Below, in pieces: positions 50,370 through 59,300 of a stretch of DNA of 64,000 bases. The notes beneath the pieces were generated by a model. The model saw only the letters and a list, made by a program, of their open reading frames with translations. It was not told the origin of the DNA and searched no databases. Within the stretch, counting starts at the first letter, position 1. Each line of letters begins with the position of its first letter. The stretch comes from Opitutales bacterium (GTDB taxonomy: Bacteria; Verrucomicrobiota; Verrucomicrobiia; Opitutales; Seribacteraceae). Position numbers and translations under genes: made by a program. The stretch spans positions 124,001 through 188,000 of the forward strand of contig JAOFTV010000002.1 of NCBI GenBank assembly GCA_028045305.1, read 5' to 3'.

Positions 50370-51977
50370 TTATGATGAATCCAAGTTGATAAACTGGAAA
50401 AGCCTAAATTTTCCTGAACTTGCTACAAGCTGAAGCTGATCCATGTGGGGCTCATACTTAGTGAGCATGATCTCATCTGTCCAAAAATATTTTGCCTGAT
50501 AATCCTTCCTGATTCTTGCAACCGTCTCCCATTTCATTCCATCCCCACTTACCCAAGGCCTTGCATGGATGTAAGGAAACTTATGCCAATAAACCGCATC
50601 CATACCACCATCCAAGGAACGGGCTGCACCAATTACTAAACCTCTTTCAAGGCCCTTCATTTTATCCACCAGACCTAACATTTCTTGGTAATTCTCCTTG
50701 TGCACGAGATCAAAAGTGTAATACCGCGAAGCTGAACCAGTAACAGAGACTGAAAGTAACCAAGAACAGCCAAACCAAAGGAAAATTGATCCAATGATTA
50801 TCTTTTCCCATTTCTTTCTTTTTAAACTTTTTAGGAAGAAATGGTGAACACCAATGCAAATAAATATAATCGCTAAAGGAAGTAAGGGGGCTAAAAACCT
50901 GCTCTTAAATCCTGGCCAGAAAAGAATAGGCACAAGATAACTGGTTGTAAAAATGAGCACTACTAGCGATCCTTGAATCCTTTGTTTTAAAGTTTGGAAA
51001 ACACCCATTAAGGCCAAAATAATTCCAGGAAGACTCAACTCAAAAGCAAGAAAGATGATAAATTTTCTCCACACCTTGAGACAATTCACAAAATACAGAA
51101 TTAAATCGGAGGAAGACCATCCACTCTCAATTCTCCAAAAAATTCCACCCGCTTCGTTTGATAAACTAAGCTTCCCGAAAACACCTCCAAAAAAAACTCC
51201 GTTAAGGCTATGTGTTGTCGAGCCAAAGTGTTCCAGCCGAAATAAAATCATCGGCAAAACTGCCACAATGTAGCCAAGGAGCACAAAAGAAACCGCCGAA
51301 AGTCTTTTCACAAAACCTTGGTTGTAAACAATTGTACTTACAACAGCACCTGCAACTACGAGAATAAACGCTCCATGGGTACAAAATGCCAAACCACAAC
51401 ATACCCCAGATAAAAGAAGGTTCGCTCGGCTTTTATGTTTGTCCCGAATATGAAGCCATAATGTAGCCAGGGTAAAAACCGTGCCTAAGGTATATTGGCT
51501 GCCATTTCCTGCAAAATCGATAAGCATGGGGGAAAGGCCAACCATGGAGACGCCCAAAACAACGAAACCGCCTCCCAATGCATTGAGAATTTTAAAACAG
51601 ACAAAAAGCAAAATGCATTGGGAAAAGAGGCTCAGACACTGAAGAACTAGATAGGTGTTGCTGGTTCCAAAAACCTTGGCTCCAAGCCCGGCCATAAAGG
51701 ACCAAAGCGGAGGATGTTGTGACTGAGGGGTCTTTAAATCTCCCCAAGTAGTTTTAAGAGAGTAATCCCACTTCATAGGATAATTCAATTCACCACTTTC
51801 AGCATATTCTCGAGCTGTCAGGGCAAATAAATTAACATCTCCAAGCAACCGGTCGTTCCACCATAGAGAAGAAACTCGTAGCAGAACACTCAGGAATAAT
51901 ATACCCCAGAACCAAAGGGGATAACCGTAATAAAGTTGGGTAAACTTTCTCCTCATAAGAACCAACAGGAGAATCAA
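50370..51977 (-). CDS. GT39/PMT-like membrane glycosyltransferase
   Basis: Integral membrane protein of 535 residues with ~11 hydrophobic segments. The first extracytoplasmic loop contains LGDVNLFALTAREYAESGEL and later SQHPPLWSFM, resembling the catalytic Asp loop and HPP motif of the dolichyl-phosphate-mannose/ArnT-type (PMT_2, GT83/GT39) lipid-linked sugar transferases. A further ~100-residue soluble C-terminal part follows the last helix (YTFDLVHKENYQEML onward). It would transfer a sugar from a polyprenyl-phosphate donor to lipid or protein outside the membrane. Acceptor and donor unknown. The gene ends the run downstream of the DUF420 gene (nine bases after its stop). Confidence 0.82.
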   Translation of the reverse strand: MILLLVLMRRKFTQLYYGYPLWFWGILFLSVLLRVSSLWWNDRLLGDVNLFALTAREYAESGELNYPMKWDYSLKTTWGDLKTPQSQHPPLWSFMAGLGAKVFGTSNTYLVLQCLSLFSQCILLFVCFKILNALGGGFVVLGVSMVGLSPMLIDFAGNGSQYTLGTVFTLATLWLHIRDKHKSRANLLLSGVCCGLAFCTHGAFILVVAGAVVSTIVYNQGFVKRLSAVSFVLLGYIVAVLPMILFRLEHFGSTTHSLNGVFFGGVFGKLSLSNEAGGIFWRIESGWSSSDLILYFVNCLKVWRKFIIFLAFELSLPGIILALMGVFQTLKQRIQGSLVVLIFTTSYLVPILFWPGFKSRFLAPLLPLAIIFICIGVHHFFLKSLKRKKWEKIIIGSIFLWFGCSWLLSVSVTGSASRYYTFDLVHKENYQEMLGLVDKMKGLERGLVIGAARSLDGGMDAVYWHKFPYIHARPWVSGDGMKWETVARIRKDYQAKYFWTDEIMLTKYEPHMDQLQLVASSGKFRLFQFINLDSS

Positions 51978-51986
51978 AGGCCGAGA

Positions 51987-52589
51987 TCAATAATAGGGCT
52001 GTAGGAAGAAAAATACCACCGGACCGGTGACTGCGACATAAAGCCAGACGGGGAAGACACGCTTGGCCAGTTTACGATGCCTGGTGAAATGGTTGGTGAA
52101 TGCTTGTACAAAAGTAAGCAGGATAAAAGGGAAGCTCAGCGCAGCTAGTCCAATATGTGAGATTAAGATGAATAAATAATAGGGCCTGGTTCCACTAACC
52201 GCTTCTCTTTCCTCTGCGGTTAAGAGCCCGTCTTGGTTGGCATCGCCAAAGAGGGTTGCTGGTGTGGTGATATGGTAGACCACATAAGAAAGTAGAAAGA
52301 CAAAAGAACAGGCAAACGCGGCATAGATCATTTTTCGGTGCAAGGCTACTTTCCCCGCCTTGATCGCCCACAGAGCCAGGATCAGAAAGACAGCAGCCCC
52401 CAAATTGAGAAGGGCATGAAATCCAGGCAGATAACTCAATTCCACTCCTTCGGGAAGAGGAAACTTAATCCGTTGCATCATCACCACTAAACCAAGAACT
52501 GCGGCAGATATCACCCATGCCAAACGATTCAGTTTCTTCGCTAATGCCTCATCACCCGAACGGGCACGAAATTCTTCAATTTCATTCAT
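51987..52589 (-). CDS. DUF420 membrane protein (CtaM-like) with an EF-hand loop
   Basis: Five hydrophobic segments and the DUF420 pattern: FPLPEGVELSYLPGFHALLN, HRKMIYAAFACSFVFLLSYVVYH (partly quoted), ILISHIGLAALSFPFILLTF, NHFTRHRKLAKRVFPVWLYVAVTG. DUF420 includes CtaM, needed for heme-copper oxidase maturation, and the window has ctaA as well. Between helices, residues 116-127 read DANQDGLLTAEE, a textbook EF-hand calcium loop (D-x-N-x-D-G-x-L-x-x-x-E), coded at 52209-52244. This insert sits on the loop between helices 3 and 4, presumably extracytoplasmic. A single EF-hand without a visible partner is odd; Ca binding is inference. Confidence 0.88.
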   Translation of the reverse strand: MNEIEEFRARSGDEALAKKLNRLAWVISAAVLGLVVMMQRIKFPLPEGVELSYLPGFHALLNLGAAVFLILALWAIKAGKVALHRKMIYAAFACSFVFLLSYVVYHITTPATLFGDANQDGLLTAEEREAVSGTRPYYLFILISHIGLAALSFPFILLTFVQAFTNHFTRHRKLAKRVFPVWLYVAVTGPVVFFFLQPYY

Positions 52590-52675
52590 AAATCAAACTC
52601 TAACTGAACATCCGCAAAAGAAAAGCTCAAGAGAACAAAGTTTCCCCTCAAAGACAGGGGCAATAAAAAGGCCGA

Positions 52676-55600
52676 TTAGCGAACCTTCATCAAACCACGC
52701 ATCACGAAGTGGTGACCAGGAAAGGTGCAGACATATTGGTAATCTCCGGGTTTGATTGGTGCCTTAAATTCAATGATCTCCTCCTGTTTGTGATCGATCA
52801 GTTTACTCGCCCAGAGGATTTCCTTGCTCTGCGGCACAAAGGCGACATCGAACCCACCGGCTCCCAAATTAATCGCGGCCTGGCCGACCTCATCCGCCTT
52901 GCCCGGATTCACCATCACCAGGTTGTGGGGCATGAAGTCAGGATTGGCGAAGATTAACTTGATCGCCTTGCCGGCTTGAACTGAAAATTCGGCGATGTCG
53001 TACTTCATTTTCTCTGGAATGGTTCCGATACGAACGGTGGTTAATTTAGGAGTATCTGAGAGAACTCCGGATTTCTCCATCACCTCGACATGGTCTTCCT
53101 CAATTTCCTCCACTCCCTTGGTAGGGTTTGCATTATACCAGTGGTGTTGAACAGTAAGTGCCGCAACCCGGGCGTGCGGATGGGAAGATTTAAGGAGCTG
53201 GTTTAGTAGGCGTCCATTCCGGTGGTTATGCTGCTGGTGCACCCAAAGAGCTTCGAGCAAATGGTGGGCATGCTCCTTATTCTTGGGATCAAATTGCTTC
53301 ATCCATTCCTGAGTCGCTTTAATTACCGCGGAAGAATCACGCTCGCTCAACTCCACCCGGGTGCGATGGCGCACGCTGTCCACCGGGTGCATCAAATTGG
53401 CAAGTAGCTTCTCGATGGGTTCTCCATCGATTTTAACCGCTTTTTGGAGTGGCTTCTTTTTGTAGTTGAAACGGTAAATTCGACCATGCTTTTCATCGCG
53501 ATTAGGGTCTCTTACATTGTGCTGCATATGCCCGATAATTACATTCTGCCAGTCGGACACATATAGGGCTCCATCTTCTCCAAAAATTGCATCGGTTGGT
53601 CGGAAGTTCTTATCTCCGCTAAGCATAAAACCAACAGACTCCTCTTGTACTTGGGAACCGCTGGCCAAATCCTTGATCACACTTAGTTTTTGTCCATGGG
53701 GAGTACCCCAAACTTCACCAAATTTTGATTTGGAAGTAATCTCTTTTCCATTCTCCCATTTGCCTGATTTTTTGCTCATCGAAAAGTCGCCATCCCGATG
53801 AAGCTTGTATTGCTTAACCCCAAGAAATCCGATGGTGTTGCAGATTAGGAAATCCCCCTGCATAGAATCAGGAAAGTTATCACTCGAGACAACCTCACAT
53901 GCGGGTACTGGGCGTACTTCCTTGGCAAGCAGTGAACGCATTTTCCATGAATTCCCATGGGGGTAAACCTGATAGGCACGGCCCCCCGTTCCATCAGTTG
54001 CGTAATGGTAGCCCCAGTAGTCAAAAGCAATCCCATGAGGATTTGGGCTGTTACTACCATGAAAGGCAATGGTGTGCCTACGAGGGTCAAATCGATACAT
54101 CGCGGAGGCAGTAGTCTTAAGACTAGGCCCCCAAGGATGTTCATGGTTGTGCTGAAGAAAGACACCGCTTTGCCAATAAATTCCACCACCAGGGCCATAA
54201 ATTAAGTTATTTGCTGCGTGATGTGTATCCGATGTACCTAGACCCTGCAAAATAACATACCGCTCATCTGCCTTATCATCTCCATCATTGTCTCTCAGGA
54301 AAAGAAGGTCAGGACCAGAGGTTACCAACACTCCTCCATTCCAGAACTCAAAACCTACAGGATTATGAACCTTAGCAAATTCAATAACACGGTCGGCTTT
54401 ACCGTCATTATTATCATCCGGCAAGATGACCAAAGCGTCATTCATCGGTTTCATGGGTTCCCACATTGGATAAGTTGGCCAGACAGCGGCCCAGAGGCGA
54501 CCCTTAGTGTCCACTTGCATTTGCACAGGATTAATCAACTCTGGGAACTGCTTCTCATCGGCAAATAAATTTACCTCGAAATCGTCGCGTACCGCCAAGC
54601 GGCTCAGACTTTCGACAGGACTCAAGTATTTAGTGGATCCCTCTTTAATAGCGCTCGAGCTAATGCTACCGCCACCTACATTTGAAACCACCTTAACTGG
54701 TGCTGGCACATTACTGTCATCAACCTTGCTCTTTATACCTTTAGTAATCCTCCAAATGTGCTGATCACGATTGGCAGTCATTACATCAAACATCTTAAGT
54801 TCATGCTGTAACACTACCGAGTTGGCCTGATCATCCACAAAACGTAATTTAGAGCGACTCCCCCAAATGTCGTTGCCATCAGTCGCACGATAGCGATTAA
54901 ACCAATGCCAGTTTTTATCAATCACTGCTTGGCGGAGAGTTTCCAGGGAAGCTTTTGCCTCCACCTCTTTTTTAAGAAGTGCCTTAGCGATGATCTCTGC
55001 AAGTAATCGGTTACCCTCCTCGTTTAAGTGAGCCCCATTAATCGTTAGTGGTTGAGTAGTCTTTTGGAAAAGCGACAGGGTTGGATTGTAAAGATCAACA
55101 AATTCAACTTCAGTAACTTTGGCGGCGTCCTCGGTGATTTTTGTATAGAGTGCGAGATTCCTGTTTTGAAGTTTTCCACGAGGAAGGTTTCGGTCCTTTA
55201 AGTTCTGAAAGGCGATCGGGCTGAACAAAATAATCCGAGGAAAGCTCTCTCCATTTGCTTTGGAACCACGAATATTTTTAACAAATTTAATCAGTTCCTG
55301 TTTGTAACGGCTCGCACCTTTTTCGCCCTCATAAGATTCATTATAACCAAACATGGCAAAGACCGCATCCGCCTTTACATGGCGAAGGTAATCATTCATT
55401 TCGAGAAACCCCTTACTCCTAGGATAACTATTGGGTCGGTCGCCAGAGAGGCTCATATTTCGGAAGCTTACTTCTTGGCCAGCGAGTTCACTTTGTAGCA
55501 GAGCCTCAGTCCAACCGTCATGTTGCATACGATCGGCTAAGCCATTCCCAAGAATGGCGATTCGATCCCCCTTCTTGAACGCAAAGGGTAATTCGTCCCG

Positions 55601-57175
55601 GTATCCATCAGGCACTACTTCCTTCTTAGAAACGGGCTTGGCGACCTCGGGTTCACGCTGTCCGTTGTAGAGGAAAAAATCGATTACGGTTCTAAACCTT
55701 AAGGTAAATTTTGTACGCTGGGCACCCTTGGTTTTTCCGCTTTTATAAATCTGTTTACGATTGGCATCCAATAATTGGATGGTAAATCCATCCAATCTCG
55801 ATTCAAAGCCCTTCCTATTCCAAACTTCGACCTCATCGACTTTATATTCCTTGCCTAGATCAATTTCCCACCAAGGATTAACAGAACCAAATCCGTCGGT
55901 GTGAGTTTGCCCCCCTCTGTTAAAGTCTGGATTTTTATTTCCATCAATGGCCCTTGAAGCAATCCCACCTGCACCCGTACTCGACTGTTTAGCCTTTCCC
56001 TGAGGAGCAATATTTTTCCCACCGCTTATAATTTCCACTTCGTTCAAAGTGAGAACTTTATTATCTTTGGGGATTTCAATTCTTAGAAACCGGGCTCCCT
56101 TACGAATGTTTTGATTCTTTGCCGTAACTGACTGAACTTTCTTAACTACGGTGCGAGGGTCTGCAGGAACTGGCCCACTCAAATCAGTATACATCGCAGG
56201 CTTTACCCCCTTTACCTCTCCCCTAACCTGAAATTTACTGGGATTAAATGACCCGACAAATTCGATTTTTGAATCAGGCTTAATCTTGTTTTCCAAACCC
56301 ACCGACCAATAGATACCGTTAAGGATTAATCTCCTGTAGCCCGGATTAACCAAATCCATTGACGCTCCGTACAGGGATGTAAACACCCTGCCCTTTTTTC
56401 CGTCCTTGGCATAGTAGGTACGAGTCCACTCGCTAGCCATGGGTGGTTTCTGTGGATCGTTTTTTCCATTCGGCTCCATCGACATAAGAGGTTGAGCCAT
56501 GGTTAGAATATTCCAGTCTGGTTGAGCTTCTGCGTTGTAACCACCTGCCTTGACATGCACCTTGCTGACGCCTCTTAAAATTGGATGATTCCTTTTTTCG
56601 GGCACCAAATCGATGCGTGTGCTTTGGCGGTGATTCTGTCCGTAATGCCCCACCCAGGACTGACCCAGAATTTGCTCACCAAAACCTCCCTTAAAGTCGG
56701 TGCCTGCAAAACGAAAATCATATTTGGCAAAGGGGTCATTCGCCTTGTTCTTGTCGTATTTGAACGCATGCGTGGATGTACGTAAACCAACCACTGGTCC
56801 AGCCCGGCCAAAATACTCGTCAAGATGCTTCATCTGCTCGGGAGGCAAAGCAAGGAAGCGGGCAAAAAAGACCAATCCGTCTGCCTTTTGCAAAACCTCT
56901 AAACCAGGTATATTGGATATTCCGGCTTGAATTTCTCCCTGATCAGTTACTCCAAACAGAACAGTGCAATCAAAACCACCGTGAACTGAGAGAATCTTCG
57001 CAAGTGCAGGTATGGTTTCCTCAGCACGGTACTCGTGATCGCTCGCCACCAAGACCAAATGCTTGCCCGACCCAGGACCATTATTCCCTTTGTAAACAAC
57101 ACTTTGAGCAAAGATAGATGTGCAAATTGTGCACAGCATTATAAGAAAAAACGGGAGGGAGGAATTGATTCGCAT
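52676..57175 (-). CDS. Giant exported fusion: ThuA - discoidin - SGNH hydrolase - propeller dehydrogenase - cupredoxin
   Basis: About 1500 residues. ATG 57175 directly opens a signal peptide ([20 protein letters not shown]); the frame extends to 57208. Modules (numbered from 57208): ThuA ~45-310 ([28 protein letters not shown]); F5/8-type C discoidin ~350-505 ([21 protein letters not shown]); SGNH hydrolase ~540-740 ([33 protein letters not shown]; the first block has Gly/Asn where a nucleophile Ser is usual); TIGR02604-type propeller ~860-1250 ([24 protein letters not shown]); HEAT-like ~1260-1370; cupredoxin ~1395-1510 with His in PHNLVM and [12 protein letters not shown]. No CxxCH anywhere: the terminal cytochrome of related dehydrogenases is replaced by a blue-copper domain. 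Confidence 0.9.
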   Translation of the reverse strand: MRINSSLPFFLIMLCTICTSIFAQSVVYKGNNGPGSGKHLVLVASDHEYRAEETIPALAKILSVHGGFDCTVLFGVTDQGEIQAGISNIPGLEVLQKADGLVFFARFLALPPEQMKHLDEYFGRAGPVVGLRTSTHAFKYDKNKANDPFAKYDFRFAGTDFKGGFGEQILGQSWVGHYGQNHRQSTRIDLVPEKRNHPILRGVSKVHVKAGGYNAEAQPDWNILTMAQPLMSMEPNGKNDPQKPPMASEWTRTYYAKDGKKGRVFTSLYGASMDLVNPGYRRLILNGIYWSVGLENKIKPDSKIEFVGSFNPSKFQVRGEVKGVKPAMYTDLSGPVPADPRTVVKKVQSVTAKNQNIRKGARFLRIEIPKDNKVLTLNEVEIISGGKNIAPQGKAKQSSTGAGGIASRAIDGNKNPDFNRGGQTHTDGFGSVNPWWEIDLGKEYKVDEVEVWNRKGFESRLDGFTIQLLDANRKQIYKSGKTKGAQRTKFTLRFRTVIDFFLYNGQREPEVAKPVSKKEVVPDGYRDELPFAFKKGDRIAILGNGLADRMQHDGWTEALLQSELAGQEVSFRNMSLSGDRPNSYPRSKGFLEMNDYLRHVKADAVFAMFGYNESYEGEKGASRYKQELIKFVKNIRGSKANGESFPRIILFSPIAFQNLKDRNLPRGKLQNRNLALYTKITEDAAKVTEVEFVDLYNPTLSLFQKTTQPLTINGAHLNEEGNRLLAEIIAKALLKKEVEAKASLETLRQAVIDKNWHWFNRYRATDGNDIWGSRSKLRFVDDQANSVVLQHELKMFDVMTANRDQHIWRITKGIKSKVDDSNVPAPVKVVSNVGGGSISSSAIKEGSTKYLSPVESLSRLAVRDDFEVNLFADEKQFPELINPVQMQVDTKGRLWAAVWPTYPMWEPMKPMNDALVILPDDNNDGKADRVIEFAKVHNPVGFEFWNGGVLVTSGPDLLFLRDNDGDDKADERYVILQGLGTSDTHHAANNLIYGPGGGIYWQSGVFLQHNHEHPWGPSLKTTASAMYRFDPRRHTIAFHGSNSPNPHGIAFDYWGYHYATDGTGGRAYQVYPHGNSWKMRSLLAKEVRPVPACEVVSSDNFPDSMQGDFLICNTIGFLGVKQYKLHRDGDFSMSKKSGKWENGKEITSKSKFGEVWGTPHGQKLSVIKDLASGSQVQEESVGFMLSGDKNFRPTDAIFGEDGALYVSDWQNVIIGHMQHNVRDPNRDEKHGRIYRFNYKKKPLQKAVKIDGEPIEKLLANLMHPVDSVRHRTRVELSERDSSAVIKATQEWMKQFDPKNKEHAHHLLEALWVHQQHNHRNGRLLNQLLKSSHPHARVAALTVQHHWYNANPTKGVEEIEEDHVEVMEKSGVLSDTPKLTTVRIGTIPEKMKYDIAEFSVQAGKAIKLIFANPDFMPHNLVMVNPGKADEVGQAAINLGAGGFDVAFVPQSKEILWASKLIDHKQEEIIEFKAPIKPGDYQYVCTFPGHHFVMRGLMKVR

Positions 57176-57312
57176 ATTCAGTTTGTTAAAGAAATCTGTT
57201 CTGTACAAAGGGCAAAGATTTGTCCAACCAAGAAACCTGAAAAATCGAATTTTTATTTTTGAAAGGAAGGATTCTGGGTTGACTAAAAATCCGAAGCTGT
57301 GAGCGTTGTGCG

Positions 57313-58050
57313 ATGACTAATTCCTTAATCTCCCGATCGGCCGCTTATTTGCTTGCCGTCATTTTGCTCTCAGGGCTCTCCTGCCTTCGCCTCACAGCTG
57401 AGGAAAAAACGAAAAGCCTTCCTGACCAGGCAACTTACGAAGCCATTGGTATGATGATTGCCCACGGATCTGGCCTCCACAAAATGGGCTTTGAAGACTC
57501 TCAGATTGAAGCCATTCTAATTGGACTAAAAAAAGGATTTTCTCTCGAAAAAATTCCTGCCGAGATACAAGCTCTTCAGCCCAAGGTTCAAGCAATCATG
57601 ATGGAAAAAATGCAGGCCGTTCGTAAGGCAGCTCAAGCTGAACAAGCCAAAGATGCAATGGTAAATAAAGAAAAGGCTAAAGAATTCTTTGCTCTACTCT
57701 CTTCCCAAGAAGGAGTCCAGAAAGACTCTTCCGGTTTTTACTATGAAATTCTGCAGCCAGGTAAAGGTGCCACACCCACAATGGATGACACCGTACGCCT
57801 TCATTACCACGGGACTTTGACCGACGGCACCGTATTCGACAGTTCGGTTGAGCGGGGGGAACCTGCTAGTTTCCCAATGAATGGAGTAATTAAAGGATTT
57901 TCGGGTGGGCTCACCAAGACCCAAGTTGGGGGTAAAATCAGAATTTATATTCCCAGTGAACTTGGCTACGGTGACAATCCCCGGCCCGGTGGCAAGATCA
58001 AGCCCGGAGATACCCTTATCTTCGAGTGCGAATTATTGGAAATTCTCTGA
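57313..58050 (+). CDS. FKBP-type peptidyl-prolyl isomerase, Mip/FkpA-like, exported
   Basis: A signal peptide ([21 protein letters not shown]) precedes a helical dimerisation domain (~35-125; [16 protein letters not shown], then a long charged helix). The C-terminal FKBP domain (~140-245) has [58 protein letters not shown] and FECELLEI, all active-site and binding-pocket elements. It acts as a periplasmic prolyl isomerase/chaperone. The Cys after SGLS is not in a proper lipobox. Convergent with fbp (38 bases between stops). Confidence 0.95.
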   Translation: MTNSLISRSAAYLLAVILLSGLSCLRLTAEEKTKSLPDQATYEAIGMMIAHGSGLHKMGFEDSQIEAILIGLKKGFSLEKIPAEIQALQPKVQAIMMEKMQAVRKAAQAEQAKDAMVNKEKAKEFFALLSSQEGVQKDSSGFYYEILQPGKGATPTMDDTVRLHYHGTLTDGTVFDSSVERGEPASFPMNGVIKGFSGGLTKTQVGGKIRIYIPSELGYGDNPRPGGKIKPGDTLIFECELLEIL

Positions 58051-58088
58051 GCGTAGGCACCAGCCGGCGAACCTACCTACGAGTAGGA

Positions 58089-59084
58089 TTACTCTTCCAG
58101 GGCGGCAAAGTCTGCCATCTCAGCCTTACTGCCAACCACTAAGGGTACGCGTTGGTGGATGCTGGTCGGGTTGACATCAAGCATACGATTCTTGCCATCA
58201 GTGGCCACTCCGCCTGCCTGTTCAGCAAGAAAGGCCACCGGGTTAGCTTCGTAAAGAAGTCGTAACTTACCCTCGGCATTATCCTCGGTCGGAGGATACA
58301 GGAAAACACCCCCCTTGAGCAAGGTGCGGTGAAAATCAGCCACCATCGAACCGATGTAACGGGAGGAATATTTGTGGCCATACTGGCCGTTCCTAAGGCC
58401 GGCAAGGTAGCGGTTGTATTTCTCAGGGAAACTATCCGTATTGGCTTCATTGACCGAATAATACTTTCCGCGGTCTGGCATGGTCATGTTGGGATGGCTC
58501 AGCACATAGGCCCCGATGGCCGGATCCAGGGTAAAGCCATGCACTCCGTGCCCTACACTGTATACCAGAATTGTGGATGAACCATAGACCACATATCCAG
58601 CGGCAACCTGCTCGGAACCAGGCTGCAACACCCAAGCTTCGGGACTGTCCAAGGAGGCGTCATCCGGCCTACGCAAAATCGAAAATGTGGTACCCACACT
58701 GACATTTACATCGATATTGGAAGACCCATCGAGGGGATCAAAAACCACCGCGTACTTGGCTTCCTTATCTCCTTTGTGAACAATCATTGCTTCCTCGTTT
58801 TCCTCGGATGCGAGTACTCCCACGCTGGCCCGACTGGTCAGGGCCTGGACGATTGCTTCGTTGGCGATGACATCGAGCTTCTGCTGGATTTCGCCCTGCA
58901 CATTGACCTCCCCATGCTCGCCCAGTACATCGACTAGGCCAGCCCGGCGCACTTGGGCCTGAATAATCTTTGTGGCCAGAGTAATGCCTGAAAGTAGGAA
59001 AGAAAATTCTCCAGAGGCTCCGGAAAAGCGAAGTTGTTCGCGCAAAATATGTTGCTGTACGGTGAGTAAATTTGAATCTGACAT
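58089..59084 (-). CDS. fbp: Fructose-1,6-bisphosphatase class I
   Basis: Gluconeogenic enzyme hydrolysing fructose 1,6-bisphosphate to fructose 6-phosphate. VFDPLDGSSNIDVNVSVGT is the metal-binding signature; LASEENEE supplies the acidic metal ligands; YIGSMVADFHRTLLKGGVF and KLRLLYEANPVAFLAEQAGG are the substrate/active-site blocks. 331 residues, full length, cytoplasmic. No partner pathway genes beside it. Confidence 0.97.
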   Translation of the reverse strand: MSDSNLLTVQQHILREQLRFSGASGEFSFLLSGITLATKIIQAQVRRAGLVDVLGEHGEVNVQGEIQQKLDVIANEAIVQALTSRASVGVLASEENEEAMIVHKGDKEAKYAVVFDPLDGSSNIDVNVSVGTTFSILRRPDDASLDSPEAWVLQPGSEQVAAGYVVYGSSTILVYSVGHGVHGFTLDPAIGAYVLSHPNMTMPDRGKYYSVNEANTDSFPEKYNRYLAGLRNGQYGHKYSSRYIGSMVADFHRTLLKGGVFLYPPTEDNAEGKLRLLYEANPVAFLAEQAGGVATDGKNRMLDVNPTSIHQRVPLVVGSKAEMADFAALEE

Positions 59085-59300
59085 TTATCTAGGTGTTAAA
59101 AAAAATGAATTTGGGTTCGATTATTCCTTTCCTTTCAAAAACCCTTCCACACAACAAGCAAACTTATTTGGAGTAATTCTTCAGATGAGAGTTTTTATTC
59201 TCTTGCACCGACTTCAAAATGACGCAAATCGCAAGAAATTTTACGCAAATTTAATCGATAAATTATTGCGAAAAAGCACGGCGTTGGGTTGAATTTCAAA

